This document shows, piece by piece, positions 46,161 through 58,170 of a stretch of DNA of 64,000 bases (the stretch's first letter is position 1; each line of letters opens with the position of its first letter). The stretch is from Hydractinia symbiolongicarpus. Its lineage: Eukaryota > Cnidaria > Hydrozoa > Anthoathecata > Hydractiniidae. A program made the position numbers and the translations under genes. The stretch spans positions 22,483,501-22,547,500 of the forward strand of contig NC_079881.1 in NCBI RefSeq assembly GCF_029227915.1, in the 5' to 3' direction. The notes beneath the pieces are model-generated. The model was not told the origin of the DNA, made no database searches, and saw only the letters and a list, made by a program, of their open reading frames with translations.

Positions 46161-49100
46161 TTAGTCGTAAAACACTGCATGTACGTCTGCACATGACTTT
46201 CCTTCTTTATTTTCCTCAAAATAATTTCCTAAATCCATCATGTACCAGATCCTGAGCTCATATCCACATTTTGAAGGTATAGTTAGATTATCAAATTGAA
46301 GAAATGTCGAGTTTCCATGATATCCAGGCAGAAAGTAACGAAAAGGCCTTTGTTTTACATTGGGAATTAGGACTGTGTTGTTTTTGTCAGTGATTGCGAT
46401 GTAAATCCACTGTTCGTTAAGATGACATCCCCATCGAGAGCCAACGTTACCACGGTGGTTTGCGCAATTCAATGAAGCTTCTTCACCCGCATGTTCAAGT
46501 TTCAACTTTGTGATAGTGCCATTATCCTTTAACGTAAAGTTACCATAACTATCATTCTTTGCACCAAAACAAACATTTGTGGCTTGTAACTTCCAATCGT
46601 TGGCTAGAATAAAATTATAATCATTATTAAAGCATATTGAAAACTATATTGGAAATTTTATACATAATGTTATTTTTTAATCAAAGAGTATCAAACTGTT
46701 CATTCGGGAAAAAAATACTGCGTCAATATTAAATTGTAACAATTTCTTGTAAAACGTAAAATTCGATCACATGGGAAACAAACCAATCGGATTGCTGAGA
46801 TCACGATTTGTTGAAACTCTGTCCGTTTGGTCATGATATGTTAACTGAAATATATTATACTAGTTAGCACAATACCGAAAAAAAGATCGGAAATATAATT
46901 TTGAGCTCTTTATGTTTTCGTTTACATATTTCTCGAGGTTGTGGGCTAGTGAAATATACAAGAACTAAAAAACGAAAATAATATGTCGATAAATTTCGAG
47001 AACAAATGCAATAATTCGTTTATCACATGAACTGAGCATAAATTACTGTAATTTGATATACTCAGAAGATGATTGTTTAATTTCAGTCACGGTTTATGAA
47101 GTTTAACAGCCAAAAATTCCGAGCTTAAAGTCAAACCCTTCATATTTCCACCTTTCCAAGAATATCCTCGTTTTCAAAATATTTATTTTCTTTAAATCTA
47201 AATAAAACCCAACCAGAATATTTTATTGGTCTAAAACTTCAGTTTTGTCATGGTAATTTGATATTCTATCTCAATATTCTTTTTTGAAGAGCACAGAACC
47301 ATTATTTAATTTTGGATGACGTCAGAACTTTTTCAAGAAATAAAATAACTTTACTCAGGGAGTTTTAACCAATCAGAGAAAAAATATCAGTAAAGTAAAT
47401 ATTGAACTTGTTCTTCCGTAGAAAGTAAAAATATAGCATATATTTCGTGTAGAATAGCCAATCACAGTGCGAGAAAAACTCTAACCACATGATAATAACC
47501 AATAAATAACTGTATTTCACAATTAAGTATTTATGTATTTTTCTAGTAAAATTTGTATAGAATTTTCATGTCAATATGGGGTGAAATAGGTAGATTTTAG
47601 ATGAACTTACCAGTAAACATCAGAAATGAGACCTTTGACACAAGATAACCAAGAAAATTTTCCGTACTATAGTAGTAACAGCATTTTATAACCTTCGTTA
47701 AAACATTTTGTAACTTAAGAAATATTTTAGGTCAGGAAAAGACGGATAAAGATTAAGGAGAGAAAACAGGGGAGTAAAAAGGAAAAAATGGCACAGTGAA
47801 AGAGAAAAAGAAAGTGCGAAGTAAGCAATTTAAGAATTGAGATCAGACTTTTTCCATTGGATAAGGGCTTTTTCACTTTTTAATTTACTTTATTTTTAGG
47901 GTTAGTAAAGTTTATCTTTATAAGAGAAGTACTGTTGAATTTTAAAAGAGTTAAGTTTGATTCTAAAGTTTACTTTAAGTTTACAATACTTGTTAACTAA
48001 GGCCTGTAGTTTAAGTTTTGACTGTTGTGAGAATTTACCAACATATAGGAGTTTAAAACAATGCGTGTTTCAAGGCAATCTGGATGAAACAGTATTAACC
48101 ACAGTTTTCCTCAAACACCTTATTTTAGAAATCAGATACATCATTAGAATTTATTTACAGCCGCTTCGATCGAATTCCTCTACGAGTAAGCACCTACGAC
48201 TGTTTTCACTTCAGATTATTTTTTCATCCACCCATTTTAAAATGCGCCTAAGAGTTTGTTTAAAAAAGATATACAGCAGTTATCTTCTTCTCGTGACTAA
48301 AATATACATAAGATGGGAGGGTATGATAACTAGCTTATGTTCTCGTGTTTGGTGTATTATATGTTTGTGTCTGTTTCATCACACATCTTTCAATAAATTC
48401 ATAGAAAAATATGTTCATCACGATATAAAGAAATTCAGAAGAAAAAATCATAATTTGGGGAAATAAAATAATTACAAGAACTTTTATCCTTTAAGACTAT
48501 TTACTGAAAATGAGGTTATAACATCATAAAAAAGTAAAATTGATGCAATTGAAGCTTTAAACTTTTCATTGGAAACTGTGAATTGACAATCCAAGTCCGA
48601 ACCTGAATAAGTTAAATGTACATATTGACTAACATGAATACAAAATAAGTTCTGTATAATTGAAATAAATTAAAACAAACATGAATAAATCATTAGTATA
48701 AATTATTTAAAGAAAATCATACCATTGGAGCTCGTGTTAGTCTTCTTAGTCTCATAATAGTCAACACTCTAGAAACGAAAATGTTACTATTCTGTTATAA
48801 TAATTTAAAAATGTTAGCTTTTATAACATAATGTCAACCTCGTTTCCTGGAGGTTTTGCCTTGTTAATAAAATTAATAACGGCTCAGTGGCCACAAAACC
48901 CTGGGGACAAAATGGACATAATGTCACTTTCTAAGAACACTGAGTTTAGAGAAGCATCAAAATGTTCTTATTTTTAACAAGAGGAGTACAATCACAAACA
49001 TATCTTGTTGTTGGTAATCTTAACTGTGGGTTATCTGGAATATTTTTTAAACTTTTTTTAGATATTAAATTGTCGTTATGCTATTTTATACAACTTCTTT

Positions 49101-50019
49101 TTTTACACAACGTATATTCCAATAATTCGAACCTCGTACCAAGTCCTTCTATTTAAGTATTAATTGCTTTTCGTTTGTTTAAAAGAGAAAAAATGGGAAC
49201 AGGTTTAAACAAGATACAATAGAAAGTTAAAAAGTCAGAGTATACTTATACTTAAACATATTCAGTAGTTTCTCATTTTTTATTATTTAGGCCGAGCATT
49301 TTAGGGGCTTTGAAAAGGCTGGGTACTTAAAAATCCAAACCTAAAAAATGACTAAAAGTGTGGAACAATAACTTTAGAATAAGAAAAATTCGTAGATATA
49401 ACTTTTAGATTGGTAACTTAATAAACGCATAAAAATACGACTTTGAAAATCCTCAAACATCTTCCGCCAAAATTTTTCTCTAACCATCAATTAAGTAATA
49501 AGTAGCCATCTAGCAGACGTGACGTCATATCCAGAACAAAAGTTTGCTTAAAATGACGAAAAGTGACCAAATTTCAACTGGGGTACGGTTTAGAACTTAT
49601 TAAAATATTGGGAGCAACAGGAGGCAACTTTTTAGCTCCTCCCACCAGGCCACCTCCCTGGGCACGAATGGGTTTAATTATTATATTAATTTTTTATAAT
49701 TTGTTCCTACCTCAAAGGACTCCACTTTTCCACCATCGGATTTATTTGGTAACTGCAACTCATCTTCACCACCTTCTTGGACAAACCAACACTCTCCAAT
49801 TGCGTTATTACCCTGATCTGATTTGAAATATGCCGTGTCACAATCTTGGTTGTTGCGGCATTTCAATAAACAAGTTGTTCTTGTGAATCCTTTCGAATGT
49901 TTTATAATCTTCCCATTTTTGATGTCATTAACGCTGTGTATGAGGTAAAGTTTACCTTCTGTGAGAATGTATTTGATAGCAAAAAGCAATAAGATTAAAG
50001 TCAAAACTTTGAAAGCCAT
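46161..50019 (-). CDS. Secreted apple/PAN-like protein with cnidarian C-terminal domain (3 exons)
   Basis: Exons on the minus strand: 50019-49711 (309 nt), 48768-48723 (46 nt) and 46603-46161 (443 nt, TAA stop). Acceptors are TTTCTAG and TATTCTAG; donors are GAG/GTAGGA and AATG/GTATGA. The three join in frame to 265 residues. Residues 1-20 or so (MAFKVLTLILLLFAIKY) are a signal peptide. About 25-103 is an apple/PAN-like module with four Cys around TTCLLKCRNNQDCDTAYF and GECWFV. A short Ser/Thr/Lys linker comes from exon 2. Residues 118-265 form a domain with NVCFGAKNDSYGNF, NCANHRGNVGSRWGCH, RYFLPGY and LRIWYMMDLGNY, resembling cnidarian secreted and skeletal-matrix-type proteins. Role is probably extracellular binding or matrix; ligand unknown. 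The first in-frame ATG was chosen; upstream in-frame codons lack an ATG. Introns are 942 and 2119 nt. No damage seen. Confidence 0.8.
47939..48466 (+). CDS. Unassigned long open frame in intron 2 of the secreted gene
   Basis: A plus-strand frame open for about 175 codons, opposite to and inside the second intron of the secreted-protein gene. Sequence includes LSFDCCENLPTYRSLKQCVF, QGNLDETVLTTVFLKHL and a basic, aromatic second half. The first ATG is only at about codon 100 (48240), so it would need a non-ATG start or an upstream exon. No family is recognised and no transposon motif is seen. It may be a chance frame, an exon of an intronic gene, or a decayed element. Confidence 0.2.
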   Translation: MLKELSLILKFTLSLQYLLTKACSLSFDCCENLPTYRSLKQCVFQGNLDETVLTTVFLKHLILEIRYIIRIYLQPLRSNSSTSKHLRLFSLQIIFSSTHFKMRLRVCLKKIYSSYLLLVTKIYIRWEGMITSLCSRVWCIICLCLFHHTSFNKFIEKYVHHDIKKFRRKNHNLGK

Positions 50020-50619
50020 ACTGTCTGTGTGTATCACCTCCAATGAACAGTTGAACAAAAATGATTACTGATCCTTGTGTGAAAAATCATATATGAGATA
50101 AAATTTTTTGAAAACAATACCCATTGCTACCCAAAAATATAATCAATAAGCAGTGTTGTTTCTAATCACGTGTGAGAAACTAACCAATCATATTGATACC
50201 CGAGTAGATGCAGTAAAGGCATGTCGTGAGTTTTGTTGCATGTTTTTCTGTTCCTTGTTTCGAATCAATTATTCACTTTCATTCAACACGACATATATGG
50301 ACTCCTGCTTTATTAAAATTTTAGTGAAATATTGACAGTTGGTTCAAGGCGTAAAAACATGACCGTGCTTCCTTCAAAAGTAAAACCCTCCTGAAGTGGG
50401 ACTGTTCGATTAAAAGCATTTTAAAAGTAGAACAGAATTTTATAAGTACAATTTTTTGAGAACAATTTTACAAGAACAATTTTTAATAACCAAATACATC
50501 AGGTTCTACGCAAATTGCAATAAATTAAGTTTTTGTACATCCAAAGCGGGTAAAAAACTAATTTTTATTATTTTTAATTAACTTGCTTGCCAATTTTCGG
50601 CTACTCAGAATTATTTTAA

Positions 50620-51247
50620 ACTAGTCAATAAAGCCCGTGGAAAAATCCACTGAGGCAGGATAAATATGAAAAATAAGCGTCATTCGAATTTTGATGACGT
50701 CAGCAACCCATTCACAAAATAAAAGAACCTTGTTTTCACGTTGCCTTTATTGTGTAGAGCTTAAACTGCTGCTGAAGAAAATGTATAGTATCATGTGCTA
50801 TTGACGAACGGTTAAGAAGATATAAAGGTTTAAAAATTTTGCTGACGTCAACAATGGCCCGTCAAGCCCTTAGCATCGTATATATCTTGCAGATATATAA
50901 GGGTTTAAAGGTTTTTTGATGACGTCATCAACCCGTCCATTCCGAAACGGATTCGGGGACCCAGGTTTGGGAGAATAGCCCAAATTGATCCTAGGTGGTC
51001 CCTAGTTACCCACGCGGTGAAATGTAATTGAAGTCACCACCTCGTTTTCAAGTTATTTAGCCTCAAAGTTTTAGGTGCACTGTAACGGCTTCATTAATTT
51101 AATATAGGATATTGACGTTAAAGTAGTGTTATTTTCGTCGCGCCGTAACGTCAGAAAATTTGACATATTATCATCAAAGGAAAATGAAGACATCCACTTT
51201 GCCTGTCACAGACACACAGACAGACACACTTAGCGTATTATTATATA
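50620..51247 (+). mobile_element. Interspersed repeat, copy 1 (about 630 bp)
   Basis: Starts ACTAGTCAATAAAGCCCGTGG, continues AAAAATCCACTGAGGCAGG, has GATGACGTCAGCAAC, GCTGACGTCAAC and GATGACGTCATCAACCCGTC, and ends CACAGACAGACAC...GCGTATTATTATATAG. Head and tail match the small pair at 21974-22274, so this is a longer member of the same superfamily. No coding capacity and no terminal inverted repeat. Confidence 0.8.
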
Positions 51248-51248
51248 G

Positions 51249-51826
51249 ACTAGTCGATAAAGCCCGTGGAAAAATCCACTGAGGCAGGATAACAGAGAAA
51301 AACAACCGTCATTTAAATTTTGATGACGTCAGCAGAGACCTGTCAGAACACAAATTTTTTTTTTCCGAAATGTGTAATCTTGTTGCCTTCATCGTATAGA
51401 TCTTGAAACGCTGATTAAGAAAATGTGTAGGATCGTGTACTTTTGACAAAACGGATGCAGAGATATTAGGGTTTAAAAGTTTTTTGATGACGTCATTAAC
51501 CCGTCCTTTCCGAAACGGATTCGGTGACTTAGGTTTTGAAAACCTACCCAAATTGGTCCCAGGTAGTCCCTAGTTACCCACGTAGGAGATCACGTCAGTT
51601 ATTTCCACCCGTTTCCAAGTTATTTAGCCTTAAATTTAAAAGTGCAATGCAATGGCTTCACTAATCTTAGTATACTTTCTTTGGACGTCAATATTGCTCT
51701 AACGTCAAAGTTTGCTAATTTACAGAACAAATTTATAGGCGATGTTTTATAGACTTTATCAAAGAAATTTTATCCACTTTGCAAAAGTCACAGACAGACA
51801 GACAGAACTGGTGTATTATTATATAG
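51249..51826 (+). mobile_element. Interspersed repeat, copy 2, head to tail with copy 1
   Basis: Begins ACTAGTCGATAAAGCCCGTGG immediately after the tail of copy 1 and repeats the same blocks (TGATGACGTCAGCAG, GATGACGTCATTAACCCGTC, CCCAGGTAGTCCCTAGTTACC, CAGACAGACAGACAG). It ends GTGTATTATTATATAG. The copies differ by many substitutions and indels, so the tandem state is old. Confidence 0.8.
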
Positions 51827-52588
51827 TTGTTACTAAAAGAAGCATTTATAGATCGAAAGGTAAATATGGATAGTGAATATTCTAGTGAATATTGAATTTG
51901 AAGTTAATGTCAAATACGAAATAGATTATTATAAATTTGAAAAAAATGAAAAAATGTTCATTTCTATCCAGGATTTCTTTTTCAACAGGATCCCATTTAT
52001 TAAACAAATTCATACTCCATTGTAGGGGTCTCTGGTCCCTGATCGGGTCTTGCTTTTGGATCATACCGTTATATTGAACATTCAATAAATTTTCCCTTAA
52101 AATCTACGTCAATAAGTGTAAATTGAATATTTGGTTGAGTTTTTTGTGGTTGAATTCATAGGGTAAATAAGTCAAAAATAAAATCGTTTTCGCATGTTAA
52201 CCGTGTGGCTGAATTTTAACACTATAAATAATTCACCTTTATGTTTGTAATGAAAAGATAATTTTATTTTAATGATTAAATTGATAAAACCTTGAAAGTA
52301 ATTTAATTTACTACGTTGAATCTGTTGAATAAAAGAAGATTTTCTACACCAAATCACCTTCTTATACTGCTGACGCAGTCGTGAATATTTGAAGTGCAAT
52401 TCTTTATTTAGAAACAACGCAAATCACGTTATGTTGACACGAACAATTTTATAAGAATACCAGGCTTAAATTTTGAAAAGGTGTACCAACATTTTCAAGC
52501 GTAAATAATTGCTTTTATTTTGAAAGCAATGATGTGCGCCTTCGGAGCTTTTATAGCATAATTTGTATCTGAATTTTGACAAAAATTA

Positions 52589-52785
52589 AGATCAATCCAG
52601 GAAAAAAAATGTTCTTCAAAATTTGAAGAACATTTGTTTCCCGGATCAAGTACTTTCTTAAATAATGATTTCTTGTAATCGTTTATTTTCTCTAGTTTTT
52701 GCATCTGAAAAAAATTAGTAAAATGCTTCTTAAAGTTGGACGAAATTATATATAAAATATCTAATAAATCCTGGGAACGAGGTTG
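52589..52785 (+). repeat. 195-bp foldback repeat, copy 1
   Basis: Matches 54298-54496 almost base for base from AAGATCAATCCAGG to GGGAACGAGG. It contains a near-perfect palindrome ATGTTCTTCAAA-A-TTTGAAGAACAT (52609-52633) between CCAGGAA and TTTCCCGG, and ends CCTGGGAACGAGGTTG, the inverse of the CAACCTCGTTCCCAGG motif seen at other element ends. Confidence 0.85.
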
Positions 52786-53389
52786 CAAACAGTTTGGAGT
52801 AAACGTGTCTCAGTAATTCTAGGCCGACAACATTTTCTAGATCTACGTATGACTTTAATTTTAACAAATTAATGTTTTTTACTTTGGACAAATTTAAAGA
52901 CTCATGCGCCTTTTTTGAATTATTGCAGCCATATGTTTTTCCTCTAAAGTAGATCAAGTTAGACTTTGACCTCCGGCTATCCGTAGAGAAGGCGCTTTTA
53001 TGAGATTTACAGATTACCTTGATGTTTTTGCTTATTTTTATGTATCAGCATTGTATTTTAGGCTTCTTAAGCCTTGTTTTAAAGAAAGATTACACGGGTT
53101 TTTTATAAGAAACCTGACGAAAGGCCTAGTTCTAAAAGTTTCTTAGTTGTAGGCTGAAATTCCATGTTTTTAGTTCCAAACGTTTCTTATTTCAAAAATA
53201 GTCATAGAATGTATTAGCAGATGTTTCTTAATTTTTGAAGATTCTACATGATAAATCTATCAAGATAGCCTTTCTTTTTTAGTACTTCTTGTATGATTCG
53301 TTACCGAGAACAGAGGGTTCAAAGTCCAACTTGCACCACTTGCGTGAAAAATGAAATATGGTTGCACAACTCCGAAAAGGCATATTGCC

Positions 53390-53418
53390 TCAACGCATAT
53401 CTTTTTGATATGCGTTGA
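53390..53418. other. Perfect 12-bp hairpin
   Basis: TCAACGCATATC, loop TTTTT, GATATGCGTTGA. Preceded by a related GGCATATTGCC. No terminator or RNA-gene context. Confidence 0.6.
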
Positions 53419-53419
53419 C

Positions 53420-54290
53420 TGAGAAGTAATCGAAATGTCACACTAACAAAATGCGAGGATGTTCCTCCGAACGCGTGATGTCCATTTCTCAACCTCGTTT
53501 CCAGTACTTTTAGGTAAACCGTTAAGGTTAGACAGCTGTCACGAACTAATTCAACTTTTTATAGAATACAATGATGGCTTTTTTTACCATAATTGAAACC
53601 TTCGTTTCTTTCAGAATTGTGTTGTTTTCTTTTTAATTCTTTGCCATCTAATTTTTTCAGGACAAAAATAGCCGAAATGTACGTGCTCGATATAACGTCT
53701 AAGATACGTTAAATAAAGCGTTTATTTCAAATTTTGATTTCTAGAGTGAGCACTTAGAGAGGGACGGCAAATCGGGAGTGGTTATCATATTTGTGTTTAT
53801 GTAACCATAATAGTAACAAAATACCAAAATAAAAACAGATATCAGCTAGTAAAACATGTCTCTGAGCGTAAATGTTTAAATTTTCTTTACAATGAAATAA
53901 TAGCGACCTGCTTCAACGAAAGCAGAAAGCTGTTTAAGAGGGTTTTATCAATTTGCACAAACACAAAAATAACAAAGAACCACGCCTAGGAAATCATTTG
54001 AGAGAGATGCTTATAAAAAAATATACAAAGAAACGTGGCTGCAAATACGAGATGGGCGTTATGGGAGGGGCGTTTAAACGAGTGAGGCGTTTATGTGAAA
54101 GGGGCGCAAATAAATACAATATTGTACATTTTAAAATTGCTGAGTCACACATCGAAACCACTGCTCTAAACATTTTTCAAAGGATTGGTTAAGCAAGTCA
54201 AAAAAATAATTTATTTCACCAATCGTTACGGTAAACATGTCGTACAAACTAAAACAATTAGCTTAAAAACCTTTTTTTTTCTCCGCTAGC
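53420..54290. other. No gene seen
   Basis: A 79-codon frame at 53953-54192 is rich in Lys/Arg and has no recognised motif. A CAACCTCGTTTCCAG motif lies at 53490-53504. Confidence 0.4.
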
Positions 54291-54297
54291 ACTCATA

Positions 54298-54496
54298 AAG
54301 ATCAATCCAGGAAACAAAATTTTCTTAAGAATTTGAAGAACATTTATTTCCTGGATCAAATATTTTCTTAAATAAATGATTTCTTGTAATCATTTATTTT
54401 CTCCTAGTTTTTGCATCTGAAAAAAAATTAGTAAAAGGCTTCTTAAAGTTGGACAAAATTATATATAAAATATCTAATAAATCCCGGGAACGAGGT
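54298..54496 (+). repeat. 195-bp foldback repeat, copy 2
   Basis: Second copy, same orientation, about 1.7 kb from the first. Its inner palindrome is degraded (TTTTCTTAAGAATTTGAAGA) while the rest is about 90 percent identical by eye. Ends CCCGGGAACGAGGT. Confidence 0.85.
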
Positions 54497-54499
54497 ATG

Positions 54500-56340
54500 T
54501 ATGTAACTAATAGTATTTAAAGCTAAAAGAAGCAGTACCAGTACTAGCAGTACTAAGATGTTCCAAACATGTAGATTAAATATTTTCCTGCTTGAGTAGA
54601 TATTTCAATTATATTGCGGATTTTAAATTATAAGAACACATCTACATATACACCACAACAAACCGATACTTACTACTGCCCCCATTGTCTTTGTATTGTT
54701 TTACCGGAAAGATGTTTTAACCAGTTATCTGAATAAAATCGTGTTGAAATTTTGCTTCAGTCTTTAAATTTGATTTAGTTTGTTGACTAAAATATTCAGG
54801 AGCAGTGAGAATATATCCTTCAATATAAGAACCATTACCGCCAGCGCCAACATTAAGTCAAATTAGATAATGCTTTATGTGACGATTTTGATTGGTAGCC
54901 GAAACTATTTATTTATTTCTGCTTTCAAAAATATTAAAATGATTCTTCTGACCTCTCTGGCATCATAAGATCTGTGAAAGTGCCTGACAGATTAAACTCT
55001 CCAGCATTAGAAATGACTCTAATATTCCATATGCCAACTTTGTTTCGTAATTACAGAAATGTGCAATAGCAATCATCAACATCTTAATACAAAGACATTG
55101 AATTGTTTCGCAGACGTTTCATTTAGGTGACGAATTGAAAAAATATGTTTATCAGCGGTTTCATTATAGCAACTTTTGAAGTTTTCATCTTTAAACCTCT
55201 AAATCTCTATATGTGCAGGCAAAGTTTGATCTAAAAAAATTACACATTTACTCAGCAATATTTATAAATAGCAATCACTTTTTGTATTTCTCCATTTTGC
55301 AAAATGTTTTTGATCTATTAATTTTTTTTCACTACTCCACTGTTTCTTGAAATAGAGGATACAAAGAAACCCCTTGATTTATCATCACCAATTAAAAACT
55401 TACCCATATTCTTACATGCCTTAAAGAAACTATGCTCTCTTACACGGAATAAAATGAATATATGAATAATTTAAAGCCAAACAAGTGGTCAGCTGTTTAC
55501 TTACGGAAATCGCGGACTCTAAACAAAAAAAACAAGTTCATTTATGATATTTCTATAACGGACTAAGACAGTGGTACTTTGCAATTTCCAAACTTTTTAG
55601 AAGTGGTATTTATTGTGGTATACGCCAAAGTTTTTCACCGAAAACAACTCTCAGTCCTACAATTGTCTAATGTCTAATCGAACTTAATTATTGATCTAAC
55701 AAATATAGTTACGTATAGAATTCTGTTTATCCCATCCAATCAATGTTTATCTGATTTCTTTGTTGCATTTATGTCAACTTTAATTCTGTATTCGGGGAAA
55801 GATCTTGTTACATTGATGTGGAGGAAAATACGGATATATAAAAAACACATTTATGACAACGCAATAAGAATAGGAAGAAAAACACCACTAGTTTCAAGTT
55901 GATGCCTAAGTAAGTCCATGATACAACAATTATTGAGCGTAATAATGGTTCTTTTTAAAAAGATGTTTTTCATTTTCTTTTGGAAAACTGAGGTCATAAA
56001 TTCCAGCACAATCATATTGCGTCTTCTCTTTTTCACACATATGCCGCCCGTGGACTTGCAAGAGTTTTGGTGCATAACATTTTTGTGGTATCTGTAATAA
56101 TTATTATGTAATAATTATTGTATTGAAAGTGATACTTACATTTTTTCTGTTCATTTTTACTAAAATTAAAGTAAACTAAACAATATAAACCTTTAAATCA
56201 AATACAAAATTAACACTTTAAATCTTGCTTATTTTTTATGAAATCTTCTTGCCAAACGCTGTCGGCTATTTCAACTGAGTCTTCCATTCTCGTCAAGTTA
56301 TATATGCACATTTTCTTACTTGTGAACCAAAGCAAGGGGA
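54500..56340. other. No gene seen
   Basis: AT-rich unique-looking sequence. A 74-codon minus frame at 55851-56075 has no recognisable motif. Confidence 0.4.
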
Positions 56341-56344
56341 GGAC

Positions 56345-56645
56345 GGAAAATAGGCGCCACCCTCGATTTAGCGCAGCCGTCGATTAAACGCCGCACTTTT
56401 TAGGCTTCTTTTTGAATAAGCGCCGCCCTCGAATATGTTCATGATGTAGAATGTTATCATCACGAAATTGTCTGGTAAAGCAGATGACCTTCTATTTTTT
56501 TAGTTAAAGAAAAAAGAGGGGTCTGTCTGAAATCTTTAGTTTTGGAATAAGCACCGCCCTTAATTAAGCGCTGCTCTCGATTACGCGCCGCAACAAAAAA
56601 GCGAGTTTTGATTAAGCTGCGCGGCGCTTAATAGAGGATTTACGG
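56345..56645. mobile_element. GCGCCGC-rich interspersed repeat (MITE-like)
   Basis: A CG-rich island in AT-rich DNA with repeated AATAAGCGCCGCCCTCGA, TTAAGCGCTGCTCTCGATTA and GCGCGGCGCTTAATAGAGG phrases, ending ATTTACGGTA. Phrases face each other from both ends (GGCGCCACCCTCGATTTAGCG on the left, CGCGGCGCTTAATAGAGG on the right), giving a foldback. A shorter relative is at about 15640-15770. Confidence 0.6.
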
Positions 56646-57960
56646 TATTCAGACTATATCACATACATGGCAAGATAATTTATATTTTGGATGTTTTTCT
56701 TGCAAAATTGTACTCTAAGTTCCAGTATTAAGCCGGGATCATTCTTACTGTGTCCGTATTTTTTTGACAAAATTAGAGGCTTTAGTTCTGATAAAAGTGT
56801 TCTTATAAAAAAGCATGAATATCCTCCAATAAATGTATTGTGGTGTGAGCTATAAACATTATCCAATCACGAATCTGATATTTCAGAATTTTATTTATCA
56901 AAAAGATCATTGGCAAATATGTATCTAGACGTTTTTATGATTTATGATCGAAAGAAAAAGAAAGGATGTGATTTTGTTATCTAAACAAAATAATATCTAA
57001 CATTAATGTCCTGAAATTGCCAAGTTGCAGAAAAAAAAAAGAATTTTCTCAGCTTAAGTTACATAGATGATTTTGTGTAGTTTTAGCAAAATGTTAAATT
57101 GTAAAACTTTCAGTAATCTAAGCGAAAGCATGCCAATTCTTGAAAGTACATGGCAGAAAAACTTATATTCACGCTTTAATAATAATTGAATTCGGTAGAA
57201 GTCCGTAAATAAGAGATGGTAAAGGACGACAATCACATTGCAAAAATTGCCCCTAATTGATATCTGAAAAGCAGTAGGATTAATTTTTATGTTTTTTATT
57301 CTTCCAGAAAAAAGTTTATTCAAGTTTATGATGTTATCACAATTTTTTGAATATCGTTTTCTGTTATCTGGACTTTCGCCCCTCTTTGCCAGTCGCAACA
57401 TAAATCCTTTAAAAATTTTTAGGAGCTTTAATATTTGATCTCATTAAATTTTACTAAAAAGTAGAAACAAAGGCTCAAGGCCGTGGGTGATTTTGTTGTA
57501 ATAAACGTTGACACAAATCTATTATACAAGATACAAGATTTTCTTATTACTTGTGGTGACGAGGTTTAAATATAACTGTGTTATCTCAATAAATTTTGAT
57601 CAGATTTGTGGATATGTTTTTTCTTTTCTTGACTATACACAAAATATAGGAATAAAGACTCCAATTTGCAGATGACACTAAAAGCGCATAGAAGAGTGAT
57701 ATAACACGCACAACCATTATTATGCGCATAATTAACCACATTATAAAAACTTATTTCCTTTTTTTAAAAAATATTTATTTAATAGCTTGTCATTGTTCGT
57801 AAAATGGAAGTTCAGCAATTCTAGTAGCTTTGGATAACAGAAGCTAAAACAAAACCTGTTTTTTTTTATTTTTGTACATTGTTTATTTACAACAGAGAAT
57901 GTTTCACCCCGATCGGACCTTCGATTATGACCATCATAATCTCTGTATAATATAGTGAAG
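56646..57960. other. No gene seen
   Basis: AT-rich. Minus frames at 56654-56866 and 57054-57401 (115 codons) show no recognisable motif. Confidence 0.4.
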
Positions 57961-57965
57961 GTAAG

Positions 57966-58087
57966 GTACTTTGTGCACTAACATAATTGTCGAAGTAGTG
58001 TAGCGTATTTGTCTGCAGCTCCCGGTTCCCGGTCCGCGGAACGATTCCCCCGCACTTCCAGGCGGTACGTTAGTTATGCGCAAAGTA
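57966..58087. repeat. Short inverted-repeat element enclosing a tRNA-like A box/B box
   Basis: TACTTTGTGCACTAACATAA (57967-57986) is mirrored by TACGTTAGTTATGCGCAAAG (58066-58085). Between them lies GTAGTGTAGCGTATTTG (A-box-like, 57996-58012), a C/G-rich arm GGTTCCCGGTCCGCGGAA, and ACGATTCCCCC (B-box-like, 58038-58050). The order and spacing resemble a tRNA or tRNA-derived SINE head, but the B box deviates from GGTTCGATTCC. It is unusually GC-rich for this window. Confidence 0.5.
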
Positions 58088-58170
58088 GCTTCTTTTAATG
58101 TAAAACTATTTATCTTTGTTTATAATTTTGCAATGTAGCTACTTGCAATGGCATTGGAGCCAGCAAATAC

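Noticed and set aside
47600-47640. Possible 22-nt micro-exon (between an AAAG acceptor and ACTG/GTAAGT donor) in the secreted-protein gene
   Set aside because: Exon 2 joins exon 3 in frame without it; including it would shift the downstream frame.
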